A DNA stretch of 64,000 nt from Flectonema sp. DT1601 (lineage: Eukaryota > Euglenozoa > Diplonemea > Diplonemida > Diplonemidae), in NCBI GenBank assembly GCA_964019425.1, contig OZ025806.1, positions 863,374 through 927,373 of the forward strand. Direction: 5' to 3'. This document shows, piece after piece, positions 31,380-42,208 of this stretch. Under the pieces are notes generated by a model that worked only from the letters and a program-made list of their open reading frames with translations, was not told the origin of the DNA and made no database searches. The position numbers and the translations under genes were made by a program. Position 1 is the stretch's first letter. The number at the start of each line of letters is the position of its first letter.

Positions 31380-33623
31380 ATGGCGATTAAGCTTTTAGTG
31401 TTCATGTTAGTGATAGATGGATGCAATGGATACTTACCGTGGATACAATTATCAGATCAAAATAGTGTAAAACTGAGCGCGACGATCCCATGTTCTGAGT
31501 CAAATAATACTGATTGTGTTATTAGAGATGTGTCACAATACTGTGAGGAACAACCAAATAGCAAACAGAAGATTAACATAAAGGACGGAGATGCGATTCA
31601 TATTCAATGGGGAGGCAGTTCTGAAGACTACTGTGTGACCATAGCTGTAATTAATAGTTCGAATAACACAATACCACTTAGAAAGTTTATTCCTTTTTCT
31701 GAATACGGAGCTGACGTGTTCTACGACATGTCTGATGGTCGAGAAGTTTCTCTGATTTGGATGGTTCAAAATTGCACAGAAATGAATTTACTATCATCTA
31801 TATACACTGTCTGTTCATCTGTAATGTCAGATAAACAAGTTGACGATTCTCGAACCACAGAAACTAAAAGAACAATATATTTGGGTGCCTTGGTGGGTTT
31901 ACTGTCTGTGATTACAGCAACCCGTCCGTTGGTAGCATCTCGATTAGTTTTCTTATCTTTAGAGTGTAATTTCATGAAACAGTATGGTCTTCCTTTCATT
32001 CTCCATCCGATTAACCCAGTCATTGGAATAGATGAATGCATTGCTGTTATCGCTGGAACTGCGATTATTATGTTAGCATTTCTCATACCTTATGGCATTG
32101 CAATTGGAATTCAACGTAGTTGGAGTCATATTGATTTGCTAGCAACTATCAGGTATCCATCAATTCCTATTCTTGTGTGGGAATTACTATTTCAAGGAAC
32201 AGTAGTTGCATCTTTTACGCTGATTCACGAAAACACGAACATTGGATTGACCATTGCGGGTGTATCTGTGATTGTGTTGTGTCTGTTTTTTATTATATCT
32301 TTGCACAAATATTTGAAGAAAGTTGTTCTTGTTGACAGACACATCGAGTACAAACACTACGACAGAAGTGCTTTTGAAAAAGTATTCTCAGGAGAGTCCA
32401 GTTGGGTAAGCAGACACAACAATCATAACATACTAGAGAGCAGTCCCTCTAGTAGTACTGTCTTAAAACCTGATTACCTAAAAAGGTTTAGTGGTGTTAT
32501 TGGAAGGTATACGAGACATTCCTTCAACTGGCCAGCAGTGGAATTATTAATTTCACTCGTCTTGGCTGCAGTTCCAGCAACTGGAAAGTCAAGCAGGTAT
32601 GACTGTGGTGTGATGAAGGCTGTTTCTGCCTCATTATTCACTCTGTTTACATTATGTGAAATCCTTATAAGACCTAATATCAATAAGCAATCAAACATTA
32701 CGTATGCTGTGGTAAATGTGCTTCAGTGTGTGGGATTAAGTTGTGCTTCGGCAGGTTATTTTCAAAACCTTGACAGTGACGATGTGGTAGTGAAGGGTGG
32801 AAGAATGGCATTCCTCATCGCGATTATAATTTTATTTTTTAAATGCTTCATTGATGTGAGCATTCGATGCTACTTTGGGAGATTAGAAATTCAAAGACTT
32901 GCCTTTTCACGGAGATCATCATCACAAAACCTCTCTCTCAATCGTAATGTACATCAGGCAATGATGTCAAACGATGAAGCCAGCACGGGGATGGCACAAA
33001 ATGATTACTGCGCCTTTATGACTCCCCAGTCAGCTGATCTGTCTCTTGAAAGAATACCATCATCACATTGTCTTAGAGACACTCCTCGGGAAGCTGCATT
33101 GGGTTCAGATTCACAACACAAGAAGTCTGGTTCATTATTACTTGGACCACGACAGCTGAATTGTAATCCTCTCAGTTCTCAAAAAGAAGTTCCGAGTGAT
33201 TCGGAATTAATTGAATTATCAATTGAGGGACCCCTCCTTTCGGAATATGTTCCCCCAGTGAGTAAATCACCTGATAATTCTCTTCTTCGCCCTTCATCAT
33301 TCAATCTGGGTGGTAAACCACAACTGACTACTCAGTTGCATCTTAGTGGTAGTCATCAGCATAATCCTTGCTTGCAATCTTCGTTAAGTCAAACCTTTAG
33401 TTGTATAAGTGACGCAGTGGATGAAAGTAGTCCTTCACTAGCTCTTGTGAGACCGTCTTCTTTAAATTTGATTAACTCCTTAGGCAATCGCCGAGCTTCT
33501 GTAACATTTTGTCAGAGTCCATTAGCTCAAGATAAACCATTAAGCATTCGAAGACTACCTCGTGTGGCAAGGTCAGGTACGGTTATTAAACTTCCACCTG
33601 TGAGTGGATTAACATTCGACTAA
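31380..33623 (+). CDS. gene B: seven-pass membrane protein related to the EGF genes
   Basis: A 747-residue protein with a signal peptide (MAIKLLVFMLVIDGCNG), a short N-glycosylated ectodomain of about 145 residues with a few cysteines and no EGF repeats, then about seven hydrophobic segments (roughly residues 165-500) and a tail of about 240 residues rich in Ser and Pro. The membrane region aligns with that of the EGF proteins. IEYKHYDRSAFEKVFSGESS corresponds to ITYFDRSG...FFGNGE, each followed by WVS. RYTRHSFNWPAVE corresponds to MYRPGFTWFLICE. Both tails carry a VTF...SP motif (RRASVTFCQSP here, EVTFQRIASP there). It is the only complete copy; the copy at 13835 is truncated. It belongs with the EGF genes as a tandem cassette. 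Function is unknown; a partner or co-receptor is inference. Confidence 0.85.
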   Translation: MAIKLLVFMLVIDGCNGYLPWIQLSDQNSVKLSATIPCSESNNTDCVIRDVSQYCEEQPNSKQKINIKDGDAIHIQWGGSSEDYCVTIAVINSSNNTIPLRKFIPFSEYGADVFYDMSDGREVSLIWMVQNCTEMNLLSSIYTVCSSVMSDKQVDDSRTTETKRTIYLGALVGLLSVITATRPLVASRLVFLSLECNFMKQYGLPFILHPINPVIGIDECIAVIAGTAIIMLAFLIPYGIAIGIQRSWSHIDLLATIRYPSIPILVWELLFQGTVVASFTLIHENTNIGLTIAGVSVIVLCLFFIISLHKYLKKVVLVDRHIEYKHYDRSAFEKVFSGESSWVSRHNNHNILESSPSSSTVLKPDYLKRFSGVIGRYTRHSFNWPAVELLISLVLAAVPATGKSSRYDCGVMKAVSASLFTLFTLCEILIRPNINKQSNITYAVVNVLQCVGLSCASAGYFQNLDSDDVVVKGGRMAFLIAIIILFFKCFIDVSIRCYFGRLEIQRLAFSRRSSSQNLSLNRNVHQAMMSNDEASTGMAQNDYCAFMTPQSADLSLERIPSSHCLRDTPREAALGSDSQHKKSGSLLLGPRQLNCNPLSSQKEVPSDSELIELSIEGPLLSEYVPPVSKSPDNSLLRPSSFNLGGKPQLTTQLHLSGSHQHNPCLQSSLSQTFSCISDAVDESSPSLALVRPSSLNLINSLGNRRASVTFCQSPLAQDKPLSIRRLPRVARSGTVIKLPPVSGLTFD

Positions 33624-35729
33624 TTACTCGTTCTGTTTTCTCCGTTTTAGCTTTTAATGAATGTACAAATATTTTAGACACAAACAATAGGCTGAAAGCT
33701 CACAAGAGTATCTGTCCTATCAGATTTTGAAGTGTAGTTGGACTTCCCGTAACGGGGGTCGGAGAGGAAAATCATTTGGTTATTAATTAATAGCGATGAT
33801 TCTTTTTTTTTTTTTTTTTTTTTTTAAATTATTTTTAGTCAGACAAATTCTCGAAAAAAAAAAAAAAAAAAAAAACTATCGTCATTCAGATGTAATTCAA
33901 TCTTATTTTTTTTTCACAATAAAAACTCATATTGGACTTATTCATTACCTTTTTTGTTGACTATTTTTTGCTTTAAGAGGTTGAATGTTTAAATTTTTAA
34001 AAAAAGGAGTTTTTCTTATTGCATGATTGAGTTAATATATACACATCTTTTGTATTATACTTTTTGTAGTATTGTATTGCGAATTCTATTAATCTTGTTA
34101 GCGAGGTTCCTTTGAATGAATTACTGTAAACTTTGTTATGTGAATATACGGAGGAATGTTGTTAAAAATTCTGGGTTGTTTGTTGAAGTGGTGGATAGCC
34201 AACCTACTCCCTCTCATTTTTATAAATGTTAAAACGTACTTATATTAGTATGTACCCAATTTCAGAAAAATCTATCTTCTTTTATCCAAACAAATAAACA
34301 TAACCTTTTTTGGTCACATAGATAACGTGCAGAAGTGCTCTACACGTCTCTCTCTTATTTGTTGGATATTTTTTTTTTCTTTCTTTTTCATCATATAGAT
34401 ATCTCTCTTATTTGTCTTTGTGTTTCGAAAGTACGTACTCACACTGGAAGAACAGTTTCTCCTTATTTCCGAACGTGTTTAGTTTCCTTTTTTTTTTTTT
34501 AAACACATCGTGAAGGGTAAATTTTAGTTTTCTCAGAATCAATTTTTCCCTCCCCCCCCCTTGATAAATCCTTTCGTATCGCCCCCATTTCCTCGGGTCA
34601 TTTTGACTTGATAGCATTTTTTCTCTGGTAATTTATAATTTTCCCTCTTTTATGTTTTCTTTTTTTTTTCTTTGATTAACAACTACAAAATATTTTTTTC
34701 AGTCAAGTACTTGATATTAATTTTGTTTTTTAATACCTAAAGTTGTTACTGTTTTTACATTGTCAAAGTTTCACCCCATTTGATACATACTTTCATATCG
34801 CCCCATTTCCTCGGGTCATTTTGACTTGACAGCATTTTTTTTTTCTGGTAATTTATTTGAAGCATGCGATTTCGTGTGTGGACGGAATTAGTATTAACGA
34901 TTCATGTCCAATTTGTTGCGTGTTAACCTTGATTTATTTATCCAAGTCACGCCGATTTCTTTTATATTTTATTTACCCTTTGTTTAAGTGTAGGGTTGTT
35001 ACTGATGCGGGCTACCCAGACCCCTCGTAGTCATCAGTTCTATATGCTTTTTGCTAGCTAACGGATTACAGCTCAGCTTGATAGTATCCACCCCGAATTT
35101 CCAGATTTGACAACGTCTTCTGGTAAATAAAACAAAAAAAACTATTTCCCTTTTTATGTTTTATTTTTTTTCTAAGTGGACCCTTTCTTTGATTAACAAC
35201 TACGAATATTTCTTTCAGTCAAAGTACTTGATAATACCTAAAGTTGTTACTGTTTTCTTTACATAGTCAACGTTTCATCTGCTCTCCCCTTCCGATAATT
35301 TTGGATACTAATATTGGTATTATATTTGTTGTGAGTGAAAATACATTATCCTGTTATTTAGCTTGCTAATTATGGATTTTGTGCGAACATTAATTTTTAA
35401 CCTTATTACTGTTTTCTATATTGTCAAACTATCCCCCTCCCTTCCGATCAATTTACTCTCTGTTTTTTTTGGATGGTCAAAATTCTGTATAGGATGTTTA
35501 TTTATTGGATGTGCGTATATAATGGAAAGGTAATGCTGACAAGATTTTTTTTTTTTTTTTTGCATCCACACTTTTTGTATGGTAGGAAATATGATTGACC
35601 CGATAGATCACAGTTCACAATTCCGTTCTCCGTTTTGCCCTCCGTGTTTTTCTCCCTTTTCCTTTTCCCTAGTTGCGTCGCTGAAACTAATCCAAACCAA
35701 CTTCTTACTTTTAGGTTAAATCGGTCTCA
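33624..35729. repeat. repeat-rich spacer after gene B
   Basis: No gene. It contains long T and A runs (about 33801-33825 and 33855-33875). Copies of a composite repeat lie at about 34667-34955 and 35190-35280: 'agtcaagtacttgatatta ... gttgttactgtttt' followed by 'gacttgacagcattt ... gattcatgtcc'. The same composite occurs at about 50610-50720 and 58740-58935. The R1 tail 'gggctacccagacccctcg' is at about 35003. Confidence 0.65.
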
Positions 35730-37088
35730 GCGACTGCGAAAAAGCAAAAATGCCGGCTAAGAAAGCAACAACGAAGAACGCTAAGAGGAATCTCTCCTCC
35801 GATTCGGACTCCGAATCGTTCACCACACGGTACACTGTTACCGACGCGGCGGCACGTCCCTCAAGCCAAGGGTCGTTGCCCCCCCTTATCGGGGATCCCT
35901 CATCCGGGGACGCGTATGCTGTTCCCTCATCCGGGGAAAACAACCCCTCGACCGGGGGGGAAGTGACCATGAAAGTCACTAAAGAACAGTTCGAAGCATT
36001 GAGTTGCTTCCTCCAGTCCCAAAGAAGACAAAAGCCGGCCATAGTGCCGCATCGGGTGTCCACGTGGTCGGGATACCTATATCCAGGCCCAGACCACGGG
36101 GCTTTGTTAGCATCGCTAAGAGCCGCCTACCCCGCCAGGTGTACAAATCCGCGCCAGGAGGCCAACAACAGCGACCACGAGCGTCGCGTGCTAATCGCAG
36201 TCACAGAAAAGCTAGTACGTAGTCTAGCAGAAGGCGGCCAAGCAGCCGACCCTACACTGGTGCAGGAAAGCATCCAATTGTTAATAGACAGGATGCATGC
36301 CCAGTCGGTGAGGGAGCAGTATAGCTCTTCGAAGCCAGGTATCGAATTCGAGGCGTACTGGTGGGGAAAGGAAAGGGCGTTGGAGAGAGGGGTCGATGAG
36401 TACCTGGCGCTCGAAGACAAAATCTCCAGGAGATTTACAACGGAGAAAGAGGGCAGAAGCAGGGACTCCAGGCCCCCCGCAGGCAATCAGCGGATAAAAA
36501 GACGCCGATGAAGCCAGAGGTCGTCCACGTCAGAAGGAGGAGGAACTTACGGAAGAGGTGATCGAAAAATTAGTGCTCGAAGCCGAGAACATTCTGCAGC
36601 TAGCCCTGGCAGAGAACACCTGGAAGACCCTAAAATCAGTGTTGCGCCGTTTTCTTCAATTCAAGGAAAATTTACAGCTCAGAACCAGCACAACTTTCTC
36701 GAACAAGGAGGCTCTAATTCTGTGGTTAACAAAGAAATTAGTAATAGACGAGATCTCTCGGGCAACAGCACTCCAGTACTCGTTCGATGCCGCGGCAGCT
36801 CTGGAGCGGACGACCGAGCCTCTGCCGACCCCGCGACCACAGAAACTGTTGGATTTTCGGAGAGCAATGCTTCGCACGGGTGCCAAGAAGGACTCAAAGG
36901 CGGCATTTCCTATTTCCAAAGGACAGCTTCTGGATTGCCTACACCGGACGAAGGGGGAGCTAAATCTGGTTATTGCGCTGTGTTGGCTGTCAGCAACAAG
37001 ATTCAGCGATGTATGTCTTTCTTTGCGGGTTTGCGACTGCGAAAAAGCAAAAACGTTTTGTGTGTGTTCGTAAAGGGGTTTTTCTGAT
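35730..37088 (+). mobile_element. fossil tyrosine-recombinase element (DIRS/Ngaro- or Crypton-like)
   Basis: The element is clearly richer in GC than its surroundings. It has a first coding region (35750-36511), basic and Ser-rich and possibly gag-like, followed by a second (36558-37073) that resembles the N-terminal and start of the catalytic domain of tyrosine recombinases (core-binding helices, then ALCWLSATRFSDV around the first catalytic Arg). No reverse transcriptase is seen between the two. A 21-bp direct repeat occurs at 35730-35750 and at 37033-37053. The recombinase is incomplete, so the element is broken (at least one major loss). Reading frames are otherwise well kept, suggesting a fairly young fossil. 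The family assignment within tyrosine-recombinase elements is uncertain. Confidence 0.6.
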
Positions 37089-38752
37089 TTCCGACTAGCA
37101 GCGCCAAGCCCTATGCAAGTGATTCTTTAACCCCATTATACTTCACCCCTCAGGAATTACCGAACAAGATCAAGGCTCAATCATATTTTTTTTTTTGTTT
37201 TTTTGATCCGACGCAGTTATGAAAACTGACTGTCATCTTACCTGATCCTTTTATTTTTATTTCTTGTTGAGTGATATGGATATGTGTTGCCCAATTTTTT
37301 GTGGTACTTTTAAAAAGCTGTCGGTAAGCCCACAGTATAATAACCATGCTTTGGACAACTAGAGGTTAATGACCCTCGGTACTGTTCCGGAGGATTCTAT
37401 TTCGTTCGTGGTAAGTTGGAATATGACACGAATGATCGTAGCATAGGAAAGATGCTGTACATGGAATAAAAAATATTTTTTTATTTTTTTTTCACCCCAC
37501 TCCCAAATCATTTAATCATCATCTTATATTAGTTTAGTATATTTCTATTTTCAATTCCGTTCATTTCATTTGTTATTATTTAGTTCGATAGTTTGTTAAG
37601 CTGGGCAAGGTGGCTGGCAAGTTTGTTGTCTTTTAATTTTCTATAAATTAAATTACATCCCCCTTCAGCTGAAGCTAATTCAACAATCCACTGGATTAGA
37701 GGTTACCTCCCTGGAGTACTCATAATATACAGCAACGTTGGATCAAATAACTAACTAACAGTTCTTTTGTTTCTTTTTAGTTATTTTCAACCTGTAAGGA
37801 GCTATAAAGCTACAATCTTCGCGATTGGATGCGGGCCTCGTGGTCATCAGTGCCGTATTTTTGCTAACGTTCGTCGGTTCTGTATTTTGCTTACTAACTA
37901 ATTTTTTTTTAAAAAAAATAATTTTAGTGTCATCTCTCTCACGTTTTTTTTATCTCTGCTGCCTTTTTTTTTCGAAAATTAGTTTCTGTTTCGTCTTTTG
38001 TAAACTGCTTATTGCTGGTGGGAGTTGTTACCATATTTTATAAAAATAAATAATTAGGTGATCTTTGAAGTCAGAGTCTTACAAGTCCGTGGGTTCCTAT
38101 ACACTTCCCAAGATTGGTTTGGTTTTGTTACCGAGTCTCTGTAAGACCTTATTCATGCACGTCTTCGCTCTTCAATAGCCAAAGACGGGTCTTCCTTATT
38201 TAGTATCTGTGCTGTAAGAGAAAAGCCTTCATTCAAATATGTTTGAGGTTTGTATTTCATTAAGGGTTAATTTGGGATTTCATAAAGTCTCTTTGTTTGA
38301 TACTAAAAAAAGTCCCCCAAAAAAAAAAAAAAAAAAAAGAAGAACAGCAATAGTATTCCTAATGTGAAAATGATTGGTTATAAACGAAAGCGTTCTTTAC
38401 AGACAGCACTTTTATATCCAATTTTCTTTAAAAAAAAAAAAAAAACTGTGAAAAAAAAAAGTAATGATTAACTTACCTTGTTGAGTTTATTCATCACTTA
38501 ATGTGGATAAGAAATTTTAATTTCGTGTTTTTTTTTTTTTATATTATTATTTGATATTTCTTTTTTAGAAAAAAAAAACACAGAAAAGCTACTTAAACAG
38601 GGCTATTTTTCTTTTCTTCTTTTTTTTTGGCATACTGTGAGAGGAATAATTCTTGTTAAGGCAGGCCTCTCTTATTCTTTGCAGACATAATAGTTTAGTA
38701 GTTGGCTGTTGGTAGGGAAAACTTCATTTACATTCAGAACCTTATCTAAAAT
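37089..38752. repeat. spacer with an R1 repeat outside the array
   Basis: An R1 copy runs from about 37206 ('gatccgacgcagttatga') to about 37900, with the tail 'caatcttcgcgattgg ... gtcatcag'. It is more diverged than the array copies. The rest is AT-rich, with A runs at about 38315-38338 and 38430-38460. No gene is recognised. Confidence 0.65.
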
Positions 38753-39830
38753 ATGTATGAGAATCATTCAAGTTTGATTGCTACTCGGAAAAGGAAAAAG
38801 GGAGGAGGGTGTGGATACGGTTCAGTGGATTATACATATGCTCCTCCGCAGCCTCCGCAGCCGATGCCACCAGATGCTTTTCCACATAGACCGTGGTGTA
38901 ATGGTACTTGTGGAGGAGAGTGCAATCCACATTATAGCTATGGGTATAGTGCTCCTCCACCTCCTCCTCCACCTCCACCCAGATCGTATCCGTATGAATA
39001 TAATTTAGGATATGAATATCACCAGCCTACTCATCATCTTCCTCCACCACAAGTAGTTGACGATCACCAACTTCACAATCAGTTAGTTGACAGAGTAAAA
39101 TCATATCAACGGCAGTCTGATACCTGGAAAGAGGAATGGACAAACTACTGCGGCACCCATGCAGATGGAAAGAAAGATCCTAAAAGGTGTGTAGTTTTTG
39201 TTTTTGTCCTGCTTTTTCGCCAAGTCAAGGACAACTTTTCTCCCTTACTTTGGATAGAATTGTTGAGGACAATTAACTTGTGCGTGACTCTGAAAACCCC
39301 AAAATAAAAAAAAAAACAGACACACAACTCTTTTTCTCCAACACGCACTATCAATGTTAGATCCCTACAACCAACCTTCTGGACCGAGTGGTCCTCCATC
39401 AGGTGTGACTCCGAGTAAGAAGGTAAATAATCACTCTAATTACAAAGTAAGACCAGATGATTGGACATGTCCTTCTTGTCATAATATAAACTTTTCTTGG
39501 AGATCACAATGTCACAGAGTAGATTGTAATGAGACAAGACCAGAGTGCTTTGGAGGTCCTGCACACGACTTTTCAAAATTAGTTGAGAGGATAAAAACAT
39601 TTCAGCGTCAAAGCATTGAAAATAAAGAAGGATGGGGACACTACTGTGATAGGTACGGTGATAATGTTCGAGATCCAAGCAAACATACGCAGCAATTCTT
39701 AGAAGCAGCTGTCAGTCAGCTAATGTCTGAAACTCTAAAGACTGAACCAGCAATACCAACAGTTATAACAACAACTAGAAAGCATCCAACTAAGAGAGCT
39801 GCATCAAGAGAACCGAATGATGTCTTGTAG
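38753..39830 (+). CDS. RanBP2-type zinc-finger protein with duplicated 'RQS..W..YC' domain
   Basis: Two exons: 38753-39186 and 39320-39830, with a 133-bp GT-AG intron (314 residues). The N-terminus is Gly/Tyr/Pro-rich, including PPPPPPPPP. A RanBP2-type finger lies in exon 2: DDWTCPSCHNINFSWRSQC followed by HRVDC (Cys spacing 2, 10, 4), a fold that usually binds RNA or ubiquitin. A domain of about 48 residues is present twice: VDRVKSYQRQSDTWKEEW...DPKRHTTLFLQHALSML (across the intron) and VERIKTFQRQSIENKEGW...DPSKHTQQFLEAAVSQL. The splice choice is supported because joining these exons completes the first copy at the same point where the second runs on. RNA-binding is inference; I do not recognise the duplicated domain. 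Confidence 0.8.
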
Positions 39831-40199
39831 CGGTTACGTCAGCAAAGGTCATAATTAATTCTGTCGTACCATCTCACCTGCGAAATCTTTTAATCTTTTG
39901 CAGAGAAACAGGGGCATTAAAATGTATATTTTTACTATTTTCTCTTTGGTATTAGCCAACAGAGACATGTACATCCGAGCAAAGGAAAATAAAACCCACC
40001 CAAAGCTAGCCCTTACTGTGACCGAACGTACTGTTGTCGGTATTGATTTGTTTTGTGATCTTAATTATTTATTATGTTGAAGTCTGACTATCACACTTAG
40101 GTAGGAACCATTTACTACCTGTGGAGGTCATATTTTTCTTGATGAGATGTGTCTTTTTGTAAGAAAATATCCCTAATACTTTTAAGGAGCTATTCACAC
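39831..40199. other. spacer between zinc-finger and GMC genes
   Basis: No gene, repeat or strong signal is recognised. The sequence just before the GMC start has 'acttttaag' 13 bases upstream of the ATG, a possible acceptor. Confidence 0.5.
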
Positions 40200-41855
40200 A
40201 TGAAAAGAGCTGTAAGTCAGCTACACCAAATTCGAAGAGGAAGAAGAGGACACACATGCGACTATTTAATCGTAGGTGGAGGAACTGCGGGATGTGTTCT
40301 TGCAAATCGATTATCTGCTGGAGGTAAGAAGGTAACAATGTTAGAAGCAGGTGGTGAAGATGATTGGATTTGGTACAAAATTCCTGTTGGATATCTCTAC
40401 GCTATGATGAACCCTCGGAGTGACTGGTGCTTTAGAACTGTTGAGCAATCCGGACTTAACAATCGAACTATTGCTTACCCGAGAGGGAAGGTAATCGGAG
40501 GATGTTCTTCTATCAATGGAACTATTTATATGAGAGGGCAGAAAGCAGATTATGAAAACTGGGCAACAACTGCACCTGGATGGTCGTGGAATGACGTACT
40601 TCCTTACTATAAGAAAAGTATGTCTTACTACTTGGGTGAAGATAGTCTGCACGGATCTGGAGGGGAATGGAGAGTTGAACAAGCTCGAGTTCATTGGGAC
40701 GTCCTCAATGAATTTCAAACAGCAGCTTCTAACTACGGCATCCCACTCCGCGACCATTTTAACAACAGCGACGAAGAAGGAGTCGGCTATTTTCAAGTTA
40801 CTCACAGAAATGGTGTTCGGGTCTCAGCCAGTACTGCATTCTTGAGACCTGTCTTACACAGAAATAACTTAACTGTAATAAAACACTCTCTCGCATCAAA
40901 ACTCCTGATTGAAGATGATAAAGTTACAGGAGTTAGATTTAAAAACACAAAAACTAACGAAATAAATGAAATCCATGCCAAGGAGACAATCCTTACATCA
41001 GGTTCAATAGGATCACCTCATCTATTGCAGGTATCAGGATTAGGTCCAAAGGAAGTACTTAGTGAATATGGTGTTGATGTGGTGAGAGATGTTCAGGGTG
41101 TTGGTAAAAACCTCCACGACCATCTTCAAATTAGACCGACATTTAAATTAAAGGAAGGAACAGATTCATTGAATCAACGCACTCACAGTATTATATCAAA
41201 AGTTCAGATGGGACTTCAATATGCTATAAACAGAAGTGGACCACTGGCTATGGCGCCTTCTCAGATGGGATTAGTGGCGCGATCATCCGAAGAAGAAGAA
41301 ACTCCTGACTTAGAATTTCATGTTCAACCTTTAACATTAGGAAAGTTAGAGACTGGGGACTTAGATCCCTTTCCGGGATTAACTGTTTCTGTTTGTGATT
41401 TGAGACCAACTTCTCGTGGAACTGTTAAGTTATCCAGTCCCTCAATTGACACCCCACCAATGATAGATCCTAAATACCTATCAACTGATATTGATAGAAA
41501 GAAAGTAGCCAGAGGTATTAAACTAGTTCGTCGTATTGTCAGTCAACAGTCCTTCATAGACTCCGTCAACCCACAAGAAATGAAACCTGGCATCAACTGC
41601 CAATCTGATAATGAGCTTGCTGATGCTGCGGCTGGTATTGCGTCGTCGATATTCCACCCAGTCTCAACTTGTAAAATGGGATTAAAATCTGATGAGTCTG
41701 CAGTAGTTGATGAGAGGCTTAAAATGCATCATATTAAAGGAATTCGTATCGTTGATGCTTCAATCATGCCTCAGATTACTTCTGGAAACACCTGTTCGCC
41801 AGTTGTTATGATAGCTGAGAAGGCTGCTAACATGATACTTGAGGATAATAAATAA
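40200..41855 (+). CDS. GMC-family FAD oxidoreductase (choline dehydrogenase-like)
   Basis: A 551-residue flavoprotein that probably oxidises an alcohol such as choline to the aldehyde. The FAD dinucleotide-binding loop is DYLIVGGGTAGCVLANRLS, followed by LEAGG. GMC signature 1 is near RGKVIGGCSSINGTIYMRG, and signature 2 is near GSIGSPHLLQVSGLGP. The C-terminal catalytic pair is His486 (FHPVSTCKMG) and Asn530 (SGNTCSPVVMIAEKAA). The ATG at 40200 is the first in frame after an upstream stop at 40143-40145. It gives an Arg-rich, acid-free N-terminus (MKRAVSQLHQIRRGRRG) that looks like a mitochondrial presequence, as in choline dehydrogenases. The substrate is not proven; other GMC alcohol oxidases remain possible. 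No intron is seen. Confidence 0.9.
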   Translation: MKRAVSQLHQIRRGRRGHTCDYLIVGGGTAGCVLANRLSAGGKKVTMLEAGGEDDWIWYKIPVGYLYAMMNPRSDWCFRTVEQSGLNNRTIAYPRGKVIGGCSSINGTIYMRGQKADYENWATTAPGWSWNDVLPYYKKSMSYYLGEDSLHGSGGEWRVEQARVHWDVLNEFQTAASNYGIPLRDHFNNSDEEGVGYFQVTHRNGVRVSASTAFLRPVLHRNNLTVIKHSLASKLLIEDDKVTGVRFKNTKTNEINEIHAKETILTSGSIGSPHLLQVSGLGPKEVLSEYGVDVVRDVQGVGKNLHDHLQIRPTFKLKEGTDSLNQRTHSIISKVQMGLQYAINRSGPLAMAPSQMGLVARSSEEEETPDLEFHVQPLTLGKLETGDLDPFPGLTVSVCDLRPTSRGTVKLSSPSIDTPPMIDPKYLSTDIDRKKVARGIKLVRRIVSQQSFIDSVNPQEMKPGINCQSDNELADAAAGIASSIFHPVSTCKMGLKSDESAVVDERLKMHHIKGIRIVDASIMPQITSGNTCSPVVMIAEKAANMILEDNK

Positions 41856-42208
41856 AACAAGAAAAAGAAAAAAAAGAAAGAAAATCGAACGTAGGGAAAA
41901 ACCATAACGATTGCTTACTTGAAAAAGAAAAGAAAAAAGGCTGCTTACACTGAACTGACCCGAATGCAGCTGCTATTTGTGCCATTCTTAAAGACTCAGA
42001 TATCAGGATTAACCAGTTCTAATATCTGAGGGCAATTAATTTATTGAAAGTAACAATGTGTTCGAATGTTAACTTTTTACATGTTGAATTGTGTCTTTAT
42101 GAATAGTTCATTAAAATATAAAACAAAACAAAATTCAGATTCCCATACCTAACAAGAAACATGGCAGTCGGCCGGTAATCATCGATTCGGTTAGGCAGAA
42201 CACACATT
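41856..42208. other. spacer between GMC and hydrolase genes
   Basis: AT- and A-rich, with no gene or repeat recognised. 'ggttaggcag' lies 9 bases before the next ATG and is acceptor-like. Confidence 0.5.
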
